54,155 nt of DNA, from positions 1-54,155 of the forward strand of contig CALDNN010000137.1 of NCBI GenBank assembly GCA_937915455.1, written 5' to 3'. The notes below the pieces were generated by a model. It was not told where the DNA came from. It saw nothing but the letters and a program-made list of their open reading frames with translations, and searched no databases. Shown here piece after piece: positions 16,995 to 24,315 of this stretch. A program made the position numbers and the translations under genes. Each line of letters begins with the position of its first letter. Position 1 is the stretch's first letter. This DNA is from Pelethousia sp002409725. Its GTDB lineage: Bacteria > Bacillota > Clostridia > Christensenellales > CAG-138.

Positions 16995-18167
16995 TTAGCC
17001 GCGAAGGGCCTGCGCCAGATCCAGCGTCTCCCAGGGGAGGTTCAGATCGGTCCGGCCGAAGTGGCCATAGGCGGCCGTTTGCCTGTAGATGGGCCGCCTG
17101 AGGCCCAGCCGCTCGATGATGGCCTCGGGGCGCAAATCGAGGTGCTTTTGTACCAGCGCCTCAATCGCGGAATCCTGCATTCTGCCGGTCCCCTGGGTAT
17201 CCACCAGCACGCTCACGGGCCGGGCCACGCCGATGGCATAGGCCAACTGGATCTCGCAGCGCTTCGCCAGGCCCGCGGCCACGATATTCTTGGCCGCATA
17301 GCGGGCCGCGTAGGCCGCGCTCCGATCCACCTTTGTGGGGTCTTTGCCGGAGAAGCAGCCGCCGCCATGGCGGGCATAACCGCCGTAGGTATCAACGATG
17401 ATCTTGCGGCCTGTGAGGCCGCTGTCCCCATGCGGGCCGCCGATGACGAAGCGCCCTGTGGGGTTGACGAACACCCGGGTATCCTCCCGCCAATATTCCG
17501 CCGGGATCACGGGCCGGATCACATGCTGGATGAGGTCTTCGCGCAGCTGCCCCATATCCACATCCGGGTTGTGCTGGGCGGAAATCACCACCGTATCCAC
17601 GGCCACGGGCCTGTCGCCATCGTATTCCACAGTCACCTGGCTTTTGCCATCCGGCCGGAGGTAGGGCAAAATCCCCTGCCTCCGCACCTCGGTGAGCCGC
17701 CTGCAAAGGGCATGGGCCAGGGAGATGGGAAGGGGCATCAGCTCCGGGGTTTCGTCACAGGCATAGCCGAACATCATGCCCTGATCCCCCGCGCCGATGG
17801 AAAAGGCGGCCTCAGTTTGGCCCAGCTTGGCCTCGAAGGATTTATCTACCCCCAGGGCGATATCCGGAGATTGGCCGTTGATTGCGGTGATCACGGCCAG
17901 GGTATGGCTGTCGAAGCCCAAATCCTGCCTGTTGTAGCCAATATGGCCCACCACCTCCCGTACCAGGCGCGGAATATCCACATAACAATCGGTGGTAACC
18001 TCGCCCATCACCAGTACCATGCCGGTGGTGGCCGCGCATTCGCAGGCCACACGGGAAGTGGGATCCGCTTCCAGCATGGCGTCCAGCATGGAATCGGAAA
18101 TGCAGTCGCACACCTTATCGGGATGGCCCTCGGTCACGGATTCCGAGGTAAATAGTCGCTTTGTCAT
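16995..18167 (-). CDS. metK: S-adenosylmethionine synthetase
   Basis: Makes SAM from methionine and ATP. 390 residues, normal length. FTSESVTEGHPDKVCD is the N-terminal methionine/ATP motif; GAGDQGMMFGYACDE is the hexapeptide signature and GGCFSGKDPTKVDRSAAY the phosphate loop. I start at ATG 18167, which follows AAGGAGG; a longer frame begins inside the riboswitch terminator and is not real. It is controlled by the SAM-I riboswitch upstream, so high SAM should stop its transcription. Confidence 0.98.
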   Translation of the reverse strand: MTKRLFTSESVTEGHPDKVCDCISDSMLDAMLEADPTSRVACECAATTGMVLVMGEVTTDCYVDIPRLVREVVGHIGYNRQDLGFDSHTLAVITAINGQSPDIALGVDKSFEAKLGQTEAAFSIGAGDQGMMFGYACDETPELMPLPISLAHALCRRLTEVRRQGILPYLRPDGKSQVTVEYDGDRPVAVDTVVISAQHNPDVDMGQLREDLIQHVIRPVIPAEYWREDTRVFVNPTGRFVIGGPHGDSGLTGRKIIVDTYGGYARHGGGCFSGKDPTKVDRSAAYAARYAAKNIVAAGLAKRCEIQLAYAIGVARPVSVLVDTQGTGRMQDSAIEALVQKHLDLRPEAIIERLGLRRPIYRQTAAYGHFGRTDLNLPWETLDLAQALRG

Positions 18168-18189
18168 AGTCGTATCCTCCTTAAAAGTG

Positions 18190-18218
18190 AAAATAAAAAA
18201 CCTCATGCGCAGATGAGG
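18190..18218 (-). terminator. Riboswitch expression-platform terminator
   Basis: CCTCAT pairs with ATGAGG and is followed on the minus strand by TTTTTTATTTT. Its left arm, CTCATCT, can instead pair with AGATGAG from the 3' side of the aptamer, giving an antiterminator. This is the switch between read-through and termination ahead of metK. Confidence 0.85.
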
Positions 18219-18227
18219 CAAGGAGGT

Positions 18228-18347
18228 CCTTATCTCATCTCCCAGCGCTCTCGCGCTGCCGGAATTGGCACCTTACGCCCCCTTGGAAAGGGGTGCAGGT
18301 TGTCGGGCTTCACAGGGCCGGTCCCTCCGCCGCTCTTGATAAGACGC
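18228..18347 (-). promoter_or_regulatory. SAM-I riboswitch (S box) upstream of metK
   Basis: The minus strand reads CTTATCAAGAG, then GGCGGAGGGACCGGCCC, then TGTGAAGCCCGACAACC, and closes with GAGATAAG. These are the conserved S-box aptamer blocks: P1, the kink-turn region and the GCCC-GGCAACC core (here GACAACC). P1 forms between CTTATC and GATAAG. With the terminator at 18190-18218 it forms a SAM-repressed off-switch for metK, the usual clostridial arrangement. Confidence 0.95.
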
Positions 18348-18446
18348 TATTCGGTTTTCTGCCATTATTCTAGCATGAATTGCTCATTGCGTCAACATGC
18401 GCGGCCGGGCTATAATAGGGTGAAAAAATTGAAAGGCAAATATGCA

Positions 18447-19238
18447 ATGAAACGTGTCTTAGGCTGCATCCGTAGAGCGGATGAGCGCTATCACATGGTC
18501 AGGCCGGGCGACAAGGTCTGCGTGGGCGTCTCCGGGGGCAAGGACAGCCTCCTGCTCCTCTATGGGCTCAAGCTCTACCAAATGTTTTCCAAGGTGCCCT
18601 ACGAAGTGGTAGGCGTGATGCTGGACCTCGGCATCTCCGGCCAGGATTTCGGCCCCGTACAAGCCTGGGCGGATTCCATCGACGTACCCCTCGATATCAT
18701 CAAAACCGATATCGGAGAGATCGTATTCGATGTGCGCAAGGAGAGCCACCCCTGTGCCCTCTGCTCCAAATTCCGCAGAGGCGCGCTCAACGACGCGGCT
18801 GTGGCGCGGGGCTGTAATCTCGTAGCTCTTGGCCATAACCGGGACGACGTGATCGAGACCTTTTTTCTCAGCCTGATCTACGAGAGCAGGCTCAATACCT
18901 TCGGCCCCGTCACCTATCTGGGCCGCAAGGAGGTAACGGTGATCCGCCCCTTGATCTTCCTGCCGGAAAAATACGCCCTTTCTACGGCCAAGCGGCTGGA
19001 GCTGCCTATCTGCAAGCCCAACTGCCCCGTGGCCGGGCAGACCAAGCGAGAGGATATGAAGGAGGTCATCCGCTATTTCACCCGCTTCGTACCCAACCCG
19101 GAGGAGCGTTTCATGAACGCCATCGCCGATACCCATAAATACGGCATGTGGGACAGGCTGCGCCTGCCGCCCCGGGATATTGCCGATATGAGCGAAAACG
19201 AGCGAATCGCATATGAGCAGCTTACCCACCGCCGCTAA
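18447..19238 (+). CDS. TtcA-like tRNA thiolation enzyme (PP-loop ATPase)
   Basis: An adenylating enzyme of the TtcA/TilS/ThiI-like PP-loop family, 263 residues. SGGKDS at 29-34 is the pyrophosphate-binding PP-loop. HPCALCSKFRRGAL carries the CxxC expected for an iron-sulfur cluster, and ICKPNCPVAG supplies a further Cys pair. LVALGHNRDDVIETFFLSL is the conserved histidine motif. Bacterial TtcA thiolates cytidine 32 of tRNA; clostridial relatives of this size are often so annotated, but the exact target is not certain. The gene runs divergently from metK. The start ATG 18447 follows a weak AAAGG. It overlaps the next gene by 26 bp. Confidence 0.85.
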   Translation: MKRVLGCIRRADERYHMVRPGDKVCVGVSGGKDSLLLLYGLKLYQMFSKVPYEVVGVMLDLGISGQDFGPVQAWADSIDVPLDIIKTDIGEIVFDVRKESHPCALCSKFRRGALNDAAVARGCNLVALGHNRDDVIETFFLSLIYESRLNTFGPVTYLGRKEVTVIRPLIFLPEKYALSTAKRLELPICKPNCPVAGQTKREDMKEVIRYFTRFVPNPEERFMNAIADTHKYGMWDRLRLPPRDIADMSENERIAYEQLTHRR

Positions 19239-19521
19239 GGGAGGCCTGGCCTTGCTGCTTGCCTGGGCCGGCCTTTGCAACCTCTGGGCTTTTATCCTGA
19301 TGGGCGTTGATAAAGCCCGGGCCCGCAAGGGCAAGTTCCGCATCCCGGAAAAGTGCCTCTTCCTCGCCGCCGCGCTGGGCGGCGCGCCGGGCGCGATCCT
19401 CGGCATGCGCATTTTTCACCATAAAACCCTCCACCGCTCCTTTACACTGGGCATGCCCGCCCTGCTGCTTTTAAACCTGGCCGTTTATGGCCTGCTCCTC
19501 TACCTTCTCATGAATTCCTAA
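19213..19521 (+). CDS. DUF1294 membrane protein
   Basis: 102 residues, predicted to have an N-terminal membrane helix and a C-terminal hydrophobic hairpin. The central FILMGVDKARARKGKFRIPEK and GAPGAILGMRIFHHKT segments match the DUF1294 family, where the conserved Asp-Lys and Arg-Ile-Pro-Glu pattern is typical. Function is unknown. It overlaps the TtcA-like gene by 26 bp in another frame, so the two are probably translated from one mRNA. Confidence 0.85.
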   Translation: MSSLPTAAKGGLALLLAWAGLCNLWAFILMGVDKARARKGKFRIPEKCLFLAAALGGAPGAILGMRIFHHKTLHRSFTLGMPALLLLNLAVYGLLLYLLMNS

Positions 19522-19540
19522 GATGAAATAATTTTTCGTG

Positions 19541-19570
19541 TTGACAAGAACGGGATATATGCTTTATACT
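19541..19570 (+). promoter_or_regulatory. Promoter for the T-box transcript
   Basis: TTGACA (19541-19546), 18-base spacer, TATACT (19565-19570). A consensus-quality sigma-A promoter; the transcript would start near 19577, at the base of stem I of the T-box. Confidence 0.85.
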
Positions 19571-19576
19571 AGCTCT

Positions 19577-19862
19577 CAATAAGCGACAGGCAATGACGGC
19601 GAAATAGTACCGTGAACGGGCCTTCCAGAGAGCCGGCGGCTGGTGAAAGCCGGTAAGGAACCACCCGGGAATACACGCCACAGCCTCCCGCCAAACGGCT
19701 TTACTGCCTAGTAGACCGGGACGGATTCACCCGTTATCGTGATAGGGTATAGGTGCTTCTCTCTTTGCGCCGGGTACTCGAAAAGGCCTGCGCCGTGAGG
19801 CGTTGGTAAATTGAGGTGGTAACACGGGATTTGGCGCTCGTCCTCTTGCGGAGGACGGGCGC
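19577..19862 (+). promoter_or_regulatory. Tyrosine-specific T-box leader
   Basis: A complete T-box riboswitch. Stem I carries the AGTA specifier-loop element (19606-19609), AGAGAG (19627-19632) and the GGCTGGTGAAAG apical segment. The 3' side of the specifier loop reads GAA-TAC-A, so the specifier is TAC (19672-19674), a tyrosine codon. The T-box sequence TTGAGGTGGTAACACGGG follows at 19811-19828. Its TGGT (19817-19820) would pair with the tRNA 3' end, the final U matching discriminator A of tRNA-Tyr. Uncharged tRNA-Tyr should stabilise the antiterminator and allow read-through into the downstream lyase gene. Confidence 0.93.
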
Positions 19863-19869
19863 TTTTTTT
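19834..19869 (+). terminator. T-box terminator
   Basis: GCGCTCGTCCTC pairs with GAGGACGGGCGC (one G-U), 5-base loop, followed by seven Ts (19863-19869). It competes with the antiterminator formed by the T-box sequence. Confidence 0.9.
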
Positions 19870-19923
19870 GTTTCCTCTCCGCGAACGCCAAAAGATTTTA
19901 TTATGTTAAGGAGAGAAACAAAC

Positions 19924-21372
19924 ATGGCAAACGTAACCTTTTTCGGCGGCGAGCAGTTCCCCCTGGAGATGCACAAGGTGCGCGTGGTGCAAAAGCTGAA
20001 CCTTCCCCCTGTGGAGCGGCGGCTGGAGGCCATTCAAGAGGCCGGCAACAACACCTTCCTGCTTAAAAACAAGGATATCTTTTTAGATATGCTCACGGAC
20101 AGCGGCGTCAATGCCATGAGCGACCAGCAGATGGCCGCCATGATGGTCTGCGACGACAGCTATGCAGGCAGCGCCACCTTTACCCGCCTGGAGGATAAGG
20201 TGCGCGAAATCTTCGGCATGGAGTTCTTCCTCCCCGTCCACCAGGGGCGGGCAGCCGAGAACATCCTGGCCCAAACCCTCGTCACCCCCGGCTCCGTGGC
20301 GCTGATGAACTTTCACTTCACCACCACCAAGGCCCATATCACCCGCCTGGGCGGCAGCGTGGAGGAGCTGGTGATCGACGAGGGCCTAAAAACCACCAGC
20401 AGCCACCCCTTCAAGGGCAATATCGACCTTGATAAGCTCGCTGATTCTATCCAAAAAACAGGCGCTGCCAATATCTCCTTCCTGCGTCTGGAAGCGGGCA
20501 CCAACCTCATCGGCGGCCAACCCTTTAGCCTGGAGAACTGCAAAGCGGCCTGTGCCCTGGCGCGCAAAAACGGCATCATCACCGTGATGGACGCCAGCCT
20601 TTTGCAGGATAACCTGCACTTCATCAAGGTGCGCGAGGCTGCCTGCAAGGATATGTCCATCCGCGAGATCACCCGCGCCCTGGCCGACCAGTTCGACATC
20701 GTCTACTTCTCCGCCCGTAAGCTGGGCTTTGCCCGAGGTGGCGGCATCTGCATCCGCGAAAGCGCTATGATGGAGCGTATGCGCGAGCTTGTACCCATGT
20801 TCGAGGGCTTCCTCACCTATGGCGGCATGAGCGTGCGCGAGATGGAGGCCATCACCGTGGGCCTAGACGAGACCATGGATGAATCTGTGATCGATCAGGG
20901 GCCGCAGTTCATCGAATTTATGTGTAAAGAGCTGCAAGCGCGCGGCGTGCCCGTGGTCACCCCGGCTGGCGGCCTTGGCTGCCACCTCAACGCCTTGGAG
21001 TTTCTCGATCACATCGACCAGCGGCAATACCCGGCCGGCGCGCTGGGCGTGGCAGTCTTCATCGCCGGCGGCATCCGCGGCATGGAGCGCGGCACCCTTT
21101 CCGAGCAGCGCGAGCCGGATGGAACCGAGCGCCTGGCCTCCGTTGAGCTGCTGCGCCTGGCCCTCCCCCGCCGCGTTTTCACCATGTCCCAAGTGAAATA
21201 CGCGGTGGACCGCATCGCTTGGCTGCATGCCAACCGCCGCCTCGTCGGCGGCCTGCGCTGGGTCGAAGAACCCAGCAGCCTGCGCTTTTTCTTCGGCCGT
21301 CTGGAAGCCATCGGCGATTGGCAGGAAAAGCTGGCCGCCAAATTCCGGGAGGATTTTGAGGAGAGCCTGTAA
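19924..21372 (+). CDS. Tyrosine phenol-lyase / tryptophanase family PLP enzyme
   Basis: A beta-eliminating lyase of 482 residues. TPL splits L-tyrosine to phenol, pyruvate and ammonia, and the reaction is reversible. Recognisable blocks: NTFLLKNKDIFLDMLTDSG, SYAGS with Tyr80, HQGRAAEN with Arg109, FHFTTTKAH (matching the TPL FTTTRYH), NLIGGQPFS, FSARKLGF with the PLP lysine Lys266, and LPRRVFT with the carboxylate-binding Arg. GIRGMERG matches TPL rather than tryptophanase: it has the Met-Glu-Arg where TnaA has Val-Glu-Ile. Two things differ: the Arg after the PLP-binding Asp223 (DATR in TPL, DSAR in TnaA) is Leu (DASL), and the residue before the lysine is Arg, not Lys. AAGGAG precedes the ATG. 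Control by a Tyr T-box is unusual for a degradative enzyme. Confidence 0.87.
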   Translation: MANVTFFGGEQFPLEMHKVRVVQKLNLPPVERRLEAIQEAGNNTFLLKNKDIFLDMLTDSGVNAMSDQQMAAMMVCDDSYAGSATFTRLEDKVREIFGMEFFLPVHQGRAAENILAQTLVTPGSVALMNFHFTTTKAHITRLGGSVEELVIDEGLKTTSSHPFKGNIDLDKLADSIQKTGAANISFLRLEAGTNLIGGQPFSLENCKAACALARKNGIITVMDASLLQDNLHFIKVREAACKDMSIREITRALADQFDIVYFSARKLGFARGGGICIRESAMMERMRELVPMFEGFLTYGGMSVREMEAITVGLDETMDESVIDQGPQFIEFMCKELQARGVPVVTPAGGLGCHLNALEFLDHIDQRQYPAGALGVAVFIAGGIRGMERGTLSEQREPDGTERLASVELLRLALPRRVFTMSQVKYAVDRIAWLHANRRLVGGLRWVEEPSSLRFFFGRLEAIGDWQEKLAAKFREDFEESL

Positions 21373-21385
21373 AAAAATTCCTGAT

Positions 21386-21430
21386 AAAAAATTCGTCGCC
21401 ATCTTGTTTGGGATGGCGACGAAATTTTTT
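21386..21430 (+). terminator. Terminator of the lyase gene
   Basis: AAAAATTCGTCGCCATC and GATGGCGACGAAATTTTTT form a long stem with an 8-base loop and flanking A and T tracts. It ends the lyase transcript. Confidence 0.85.
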
Positions 21431-21740
21431 GTATATCTTTGCCGAGAGGCCAGGGCTTGTCAGGCCTTCGATCGCAGTAGTTTTTCCGCTTTATTCGTCT
21501 AAGCATGCTGATTAAACGAATATATAAATATCCGTTGCATCCCCCCCTGCCCCCAGAATCTTTTATGCTTATCGCAATATCCATATGGTAATCGATTACG
21601 GCAAATCATCCGGTTGGGAATCTATCCCGGTAACAAACTATAAATCCACGTCATATGGTACTAATGAGGGTTGTATTATCAGACCTTCACTTTCAAGGAG
21701 CAATATCCTTAATTCGTTTCGAAAGGAAATGTAGAAATTT
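21431..21740. other. AT-rich intergenic region before the Cys-rich gene
   Basis: 310 bp, visibly richer in A and T than the housekeeping regions. It should contain the promoter of the cysteine-rich gene. I see no convincing consensus box and no coding frame. The last bases hold GAAAGGAAATG as a weak ribosome binding site. Confidence 0.5.
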
Positions 21741-22502
21741 ATGAACGAAGCAAATGTATTACAACAGCCCACATGCGCTGCCGGGGCGAATCCCAATTGC
21801 GGTGAGTGCTGCGCCATCTTCACGGATGCGGCGAAAAGGGCAGCCTTTGGATACCAGGTAGGAGCGGCTGCTTGTGAATGCCATGATATCTGTGTTCAAG
21901 ATGTTCGAGATATTTGCGTTGCAACCAGAACGCTTAGATCCTGTGTTCCCTGTAATTCCGATGGGCGTGCCGGCTGTCGTGGCGGCTTCCTGCCTGATGG
22001 AGTACCCCAACTTCAAAGTTGGCGCGTTTTGTGCGCAAATGAGTCCCTTAGTCCGGAAACCGGATGCGACCGTATCATCAATGACATCGAGTTTGAAATA
22101 GTGCTGCGCTATGGTACGGGCACTCTGGTTGTGCTTACCCCAAGAGACACCTTCAATTGTTTTTGGTTTGAATTTGCCAGGTTCCCCAGCGGTGTATTCT
22201 ATACAAACAATACGGCAGGCTTAAATGCGTTCAGAAATGAACTGGCCCAAATTGACGGTTCCTGCAAGGTGATTATCATCGAGAATGTACGGGTCGTCAC
22301 CCAAGGCAATAACTGCGTATTGGAGATTGTATATAAAGTGGTAGATAAACTCTGGAAACACGAAAACCTGCTGGTATCTGCCATTAAACCGTATGTCGGT
22401 TCCGGAGAGGTGAGTAACATCACGATCAGTCAGGAATTCGAACAAGGCCATTTGGTTGGTCCCTGCACTGGAGAAGATGTTTGTAGCGGCAACGCCGGTT
22501 AA
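21741..22502 (+). CDS. Cysteine-rich protein of unknown function, possible spore-surface protein
   Basis: Not recognised. 253 residues with 18 Cys, concentrated in the first 115: PNCGECC, ACECHDIC, DICVATRTLRSCVPC and RAGC. A hydrophobic, beta-strand-rich second half follows (about 110-235), with IEFEIVLRYG, LVVLTPRDTF and CVLEIVYKVVDKLW, and a CTGEDVC tail. There is no signal peptide and no membrane helix. High Cys content without a secretion signal, in a spore former, fits proteins that are cross-linked onto the spore coat or exosporium or that form appendages, but this is only inference. It stands alone on the plus strand, with a terminator hairpin directly downstream and a convergent small gene beyond that. 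Confidence 0.75.
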   Translation: MNEANVLQQPTCAAGANPNCGECCAIFTDAAKRAAFGYQVGAAACECHDICVQDVRDICVATRTLRSCVPCNSDGRAGCRGGFLPDGVPQLQSWRVLCANESLSPETGCDRIINDIEFEIVLRYGTGTLVVLTPRDTFNCFWFEFARFPSGVFYTNNTAGLNAFRNELAQIDGSCKVIIIENVRVVTQGNNCVLEIVYKVVDKLWKHENLLVSAIKPYVGSGEVSNITISQEFEQGHLVGPCTGEDVCSGNAG

Positions 22503-22519
22503 CTGATCCTTTTCTATGC

Positions 22520-22551
22520 GGGGCTGCTGATGATTTTTCACCAGCAGCCCC
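22520..22551. terminator. Hairpin between convergent genes
   Basis: GGGGCTGCTG and CAGCAGCCCC form a perfect 10-bp stem between the ends of two convergent genes (22502 and 22556). The T-tract is short, so termination strength is uncertain. Confidence 0.65.
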
Positions 22552-22555
22552 ATTC

Positions 22556-22915
22556 TTATGATTTTAGCATCTTTTCAAGGCTATCTAATTTTTCCTCAAT
22601 TCTGTCTAGATGTTGGATTATTTGTCCAAGTTGATCTGCCTGGTCCAAAGCTTGCGTATCCACAGACTGTTGATGCCAATCTATCGTTTTCTTATAAGAA
22701 TACTTATCTCGTGCCTGCTGATTTATGCTTGCTACTTCTTTTATTATATCTCTGTTTTGCCGCATACCGTCAGGGCTATCACCTGATGCCACAATCTCAT
22801 CCGTGTGGTTCATATCGGCAGGATTATCAACAATAATGCTAGCGGGCTTTTCGGGTGGAACGTTACAATTCATGTCTAGAATCTCATTACCGATAATACT
22901 ACAAGGATTATCCAT
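22556..22915 (-). CDS. Small coiled-coil protein, unknown function
   Basis: Not recognised. 119 residues, hydrophilic. The first 50 residues include NPCSIIGNEILDMNCNVPPEKP, with two cysteines, and the C-terminus LGQIIQHLDRIEEKLDSLEKML is a heptad-like coiled coil. No membrane segment. I use ATG 22915, since AAGGAGG lies about ten bases upstream; the longer frame would need a TTG and would include that binding site. The neighbouring Cys-rich gene is convergent, so a functional pair is possible but not shown. Confidence 0.65.
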   Translation of the reverse strand: MDNPCSIIGNEILDMNCNVPPEKPASIIVDNPADMNHTDEIVASGDSPDGMRQNRDIIKEVASINQQARDKYSYKKTIDWHQQSVDTQALDQADQLGQIIQHLDRIEEKLDSLEKMLKS

Positions 22916-23118
22916 ATATTCTTTAGCCTCCTTTTTCAATATGTTCCTTCGTTATATAATCTTCGGCATATCTATACTGCCTGGCCAAAAGAAAATATAA
23001 ATCTCCTTCTATTTATATATGCATTTGCATTAAGGGGTGTTAAAAACAGGAAGGTGATCGCCCTCGCCAAGAAGGTTCTCCCGCTTTTGAATATATGCGA
23101 TTATTTCGGCCTATGATT

Positions 23119-24315
23119 CTATCCTTTCAGCTTGATGGAAACTATGTTTTTGCAATTTACCGCAAGCCACCAGACCGGCGCTGCAAACAAAAATCCGTTA
23201 GAGGGAATGAACTTCGTTCCTGCCATATGGAGAAGCCCAGCCGATGACACGCAACATAGCGTAATGCAAATCAGTCCACGAGCATCAAAGTCATTTTCTC
23301 CACGAAAAGAAAGCAAAAACCGCACCGTAGCCGCAGAGGCGATCCCTGTATATAGCATCAGACTACCTATCGCAGAGCTCCATTGCAGTTCCTTTGACAT
23401 TGGCGGGAGAAAACGTAGTTCGTTAAAATATGTGCGTAATTCATGTGCAAGCTTTGGCCAAAACTCGAAATCTGACCAGCGGGTCGGCAAGAAACGGTCG
23501 GGCCAATAGGTTGTTAGATCCAAAAGCCATTTAAGCAAAACGAAGGCTATCGCAGCCAACCCCAGCAGGGTGATAAGCTGCAACGGGATATTGCGGCGTT
23601 TCCACGCTCCCCATAAGGGCAAAATCAATACTGCAACAAAAATGATCCGGCCTGGCAGAAGGCTAAGCTCGGCCGCCAGCTTACTAAAAAAGCCGTTTTC
23701 CACGACCTCATATTCATCAGCCAGACCATATCTGTATAGGAACTCCGCAGCATATGCGCCACCGTTCTCAGTATCGCTATATTGCAATTCCAGATTGTTG
23801 TATAACGCGCCTGTTTCCCTAAGAAGGATCATCGGCTCTAAGGAGGATACGACCGCGCGCACGATATAGCTTTTTGTATCCAGCTTGAGGCGCGCGCCCA
23901 CTACGTCTGTGTTTCGATATAAAGCCAGCGCTGTTTCCGCATCGATCACGCATCCGCTTTCGTCCACGGAAGAAGGCAACGCGCCATAGAGCACCTTCAT
24001 GGGGCATACATCCGCCATATGGCCCAATACGGCAATCCTGCGCGCCTTGGCAGCCCCACCGATGGACTCGTTTGCAAGCGTGATCTTGTGCGCGCTCCGG
24101 TTCCACGCGCTCAAGCGAAGCGGAGCGTTGTGCGTATTGTCATCAGATATGGCCTCGTTCAACGCCTGTTCGCTGATACCGGTTCCTAGAATTCGAACGC
24201 TTACACCCTGGTATTCGTGTTCCAGCCATTGCGCCCTATTGAGGGCCAGCCCCCAGCATAGAAATAAAACAAGCAGGGTAAGGCTAAGGACAAGGTATCT
24301 TTGGCGATTACGCAT
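23119..24315 (-). CDS. Membrane protein with MacB-like extracellular domain
   Basis: 398 residues. One membrane helix lies at about 8-26, then an extracellular domain to about 215, then roughly five helices (about 218-238, 246-266, 315-335, 346-365, 372-390). VVGARLKLDTKSYIVRAVVSS resembles the strand pattern of MacB-type periplasmic core domains of ABC exporters, where a 'VG-x-x-(I/V)-x-x-x-Y-x-V-x-G-V' run is typical. No FtsX permease motif is evident, so it is not a standard MacB/FtsX permease. Its start overlaps the end of the HlyD-like gene by 8 bp, so the two are translationally coupled and probably form one complex. It is the last gene of the cluster. The domain call is by pattern only. 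Confidence 0.6.
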   Translation of the reverse strand: MRNRQRYLVLSLTLLVLFLCWGLALNRAQWLEHEYQGVSVRILGTGISEQALNEAISDDNTHNAPLRLSAWNRSAHKITLANESIGGAAKARRIAVLGHMADVCPMKVLYGALPSSVDESGCVIDAETALALYRNTDVVGARLKLDTKSYIVRAVVSSLEPMILLRETGALYNNLELQYSDTENGGAYAAEFLYRYGLADEYEVVENGFFSKLAAELSLLPGRIIFVAVLILPLWGAWKRRNIPLQLITLLGLAAIAFVLLKWLLDLTTYWPDRFLPTRWSDFEFWPKLAHELRTYFNELRFLPPMSKELQWSSAIGSLMLYTGIASAATVRFLLSFRGENDFDARGLICITLCCVSSAGLLHMAGTKFIPSNGFLFAAPVWWLAVNCKNIVSIKLKG

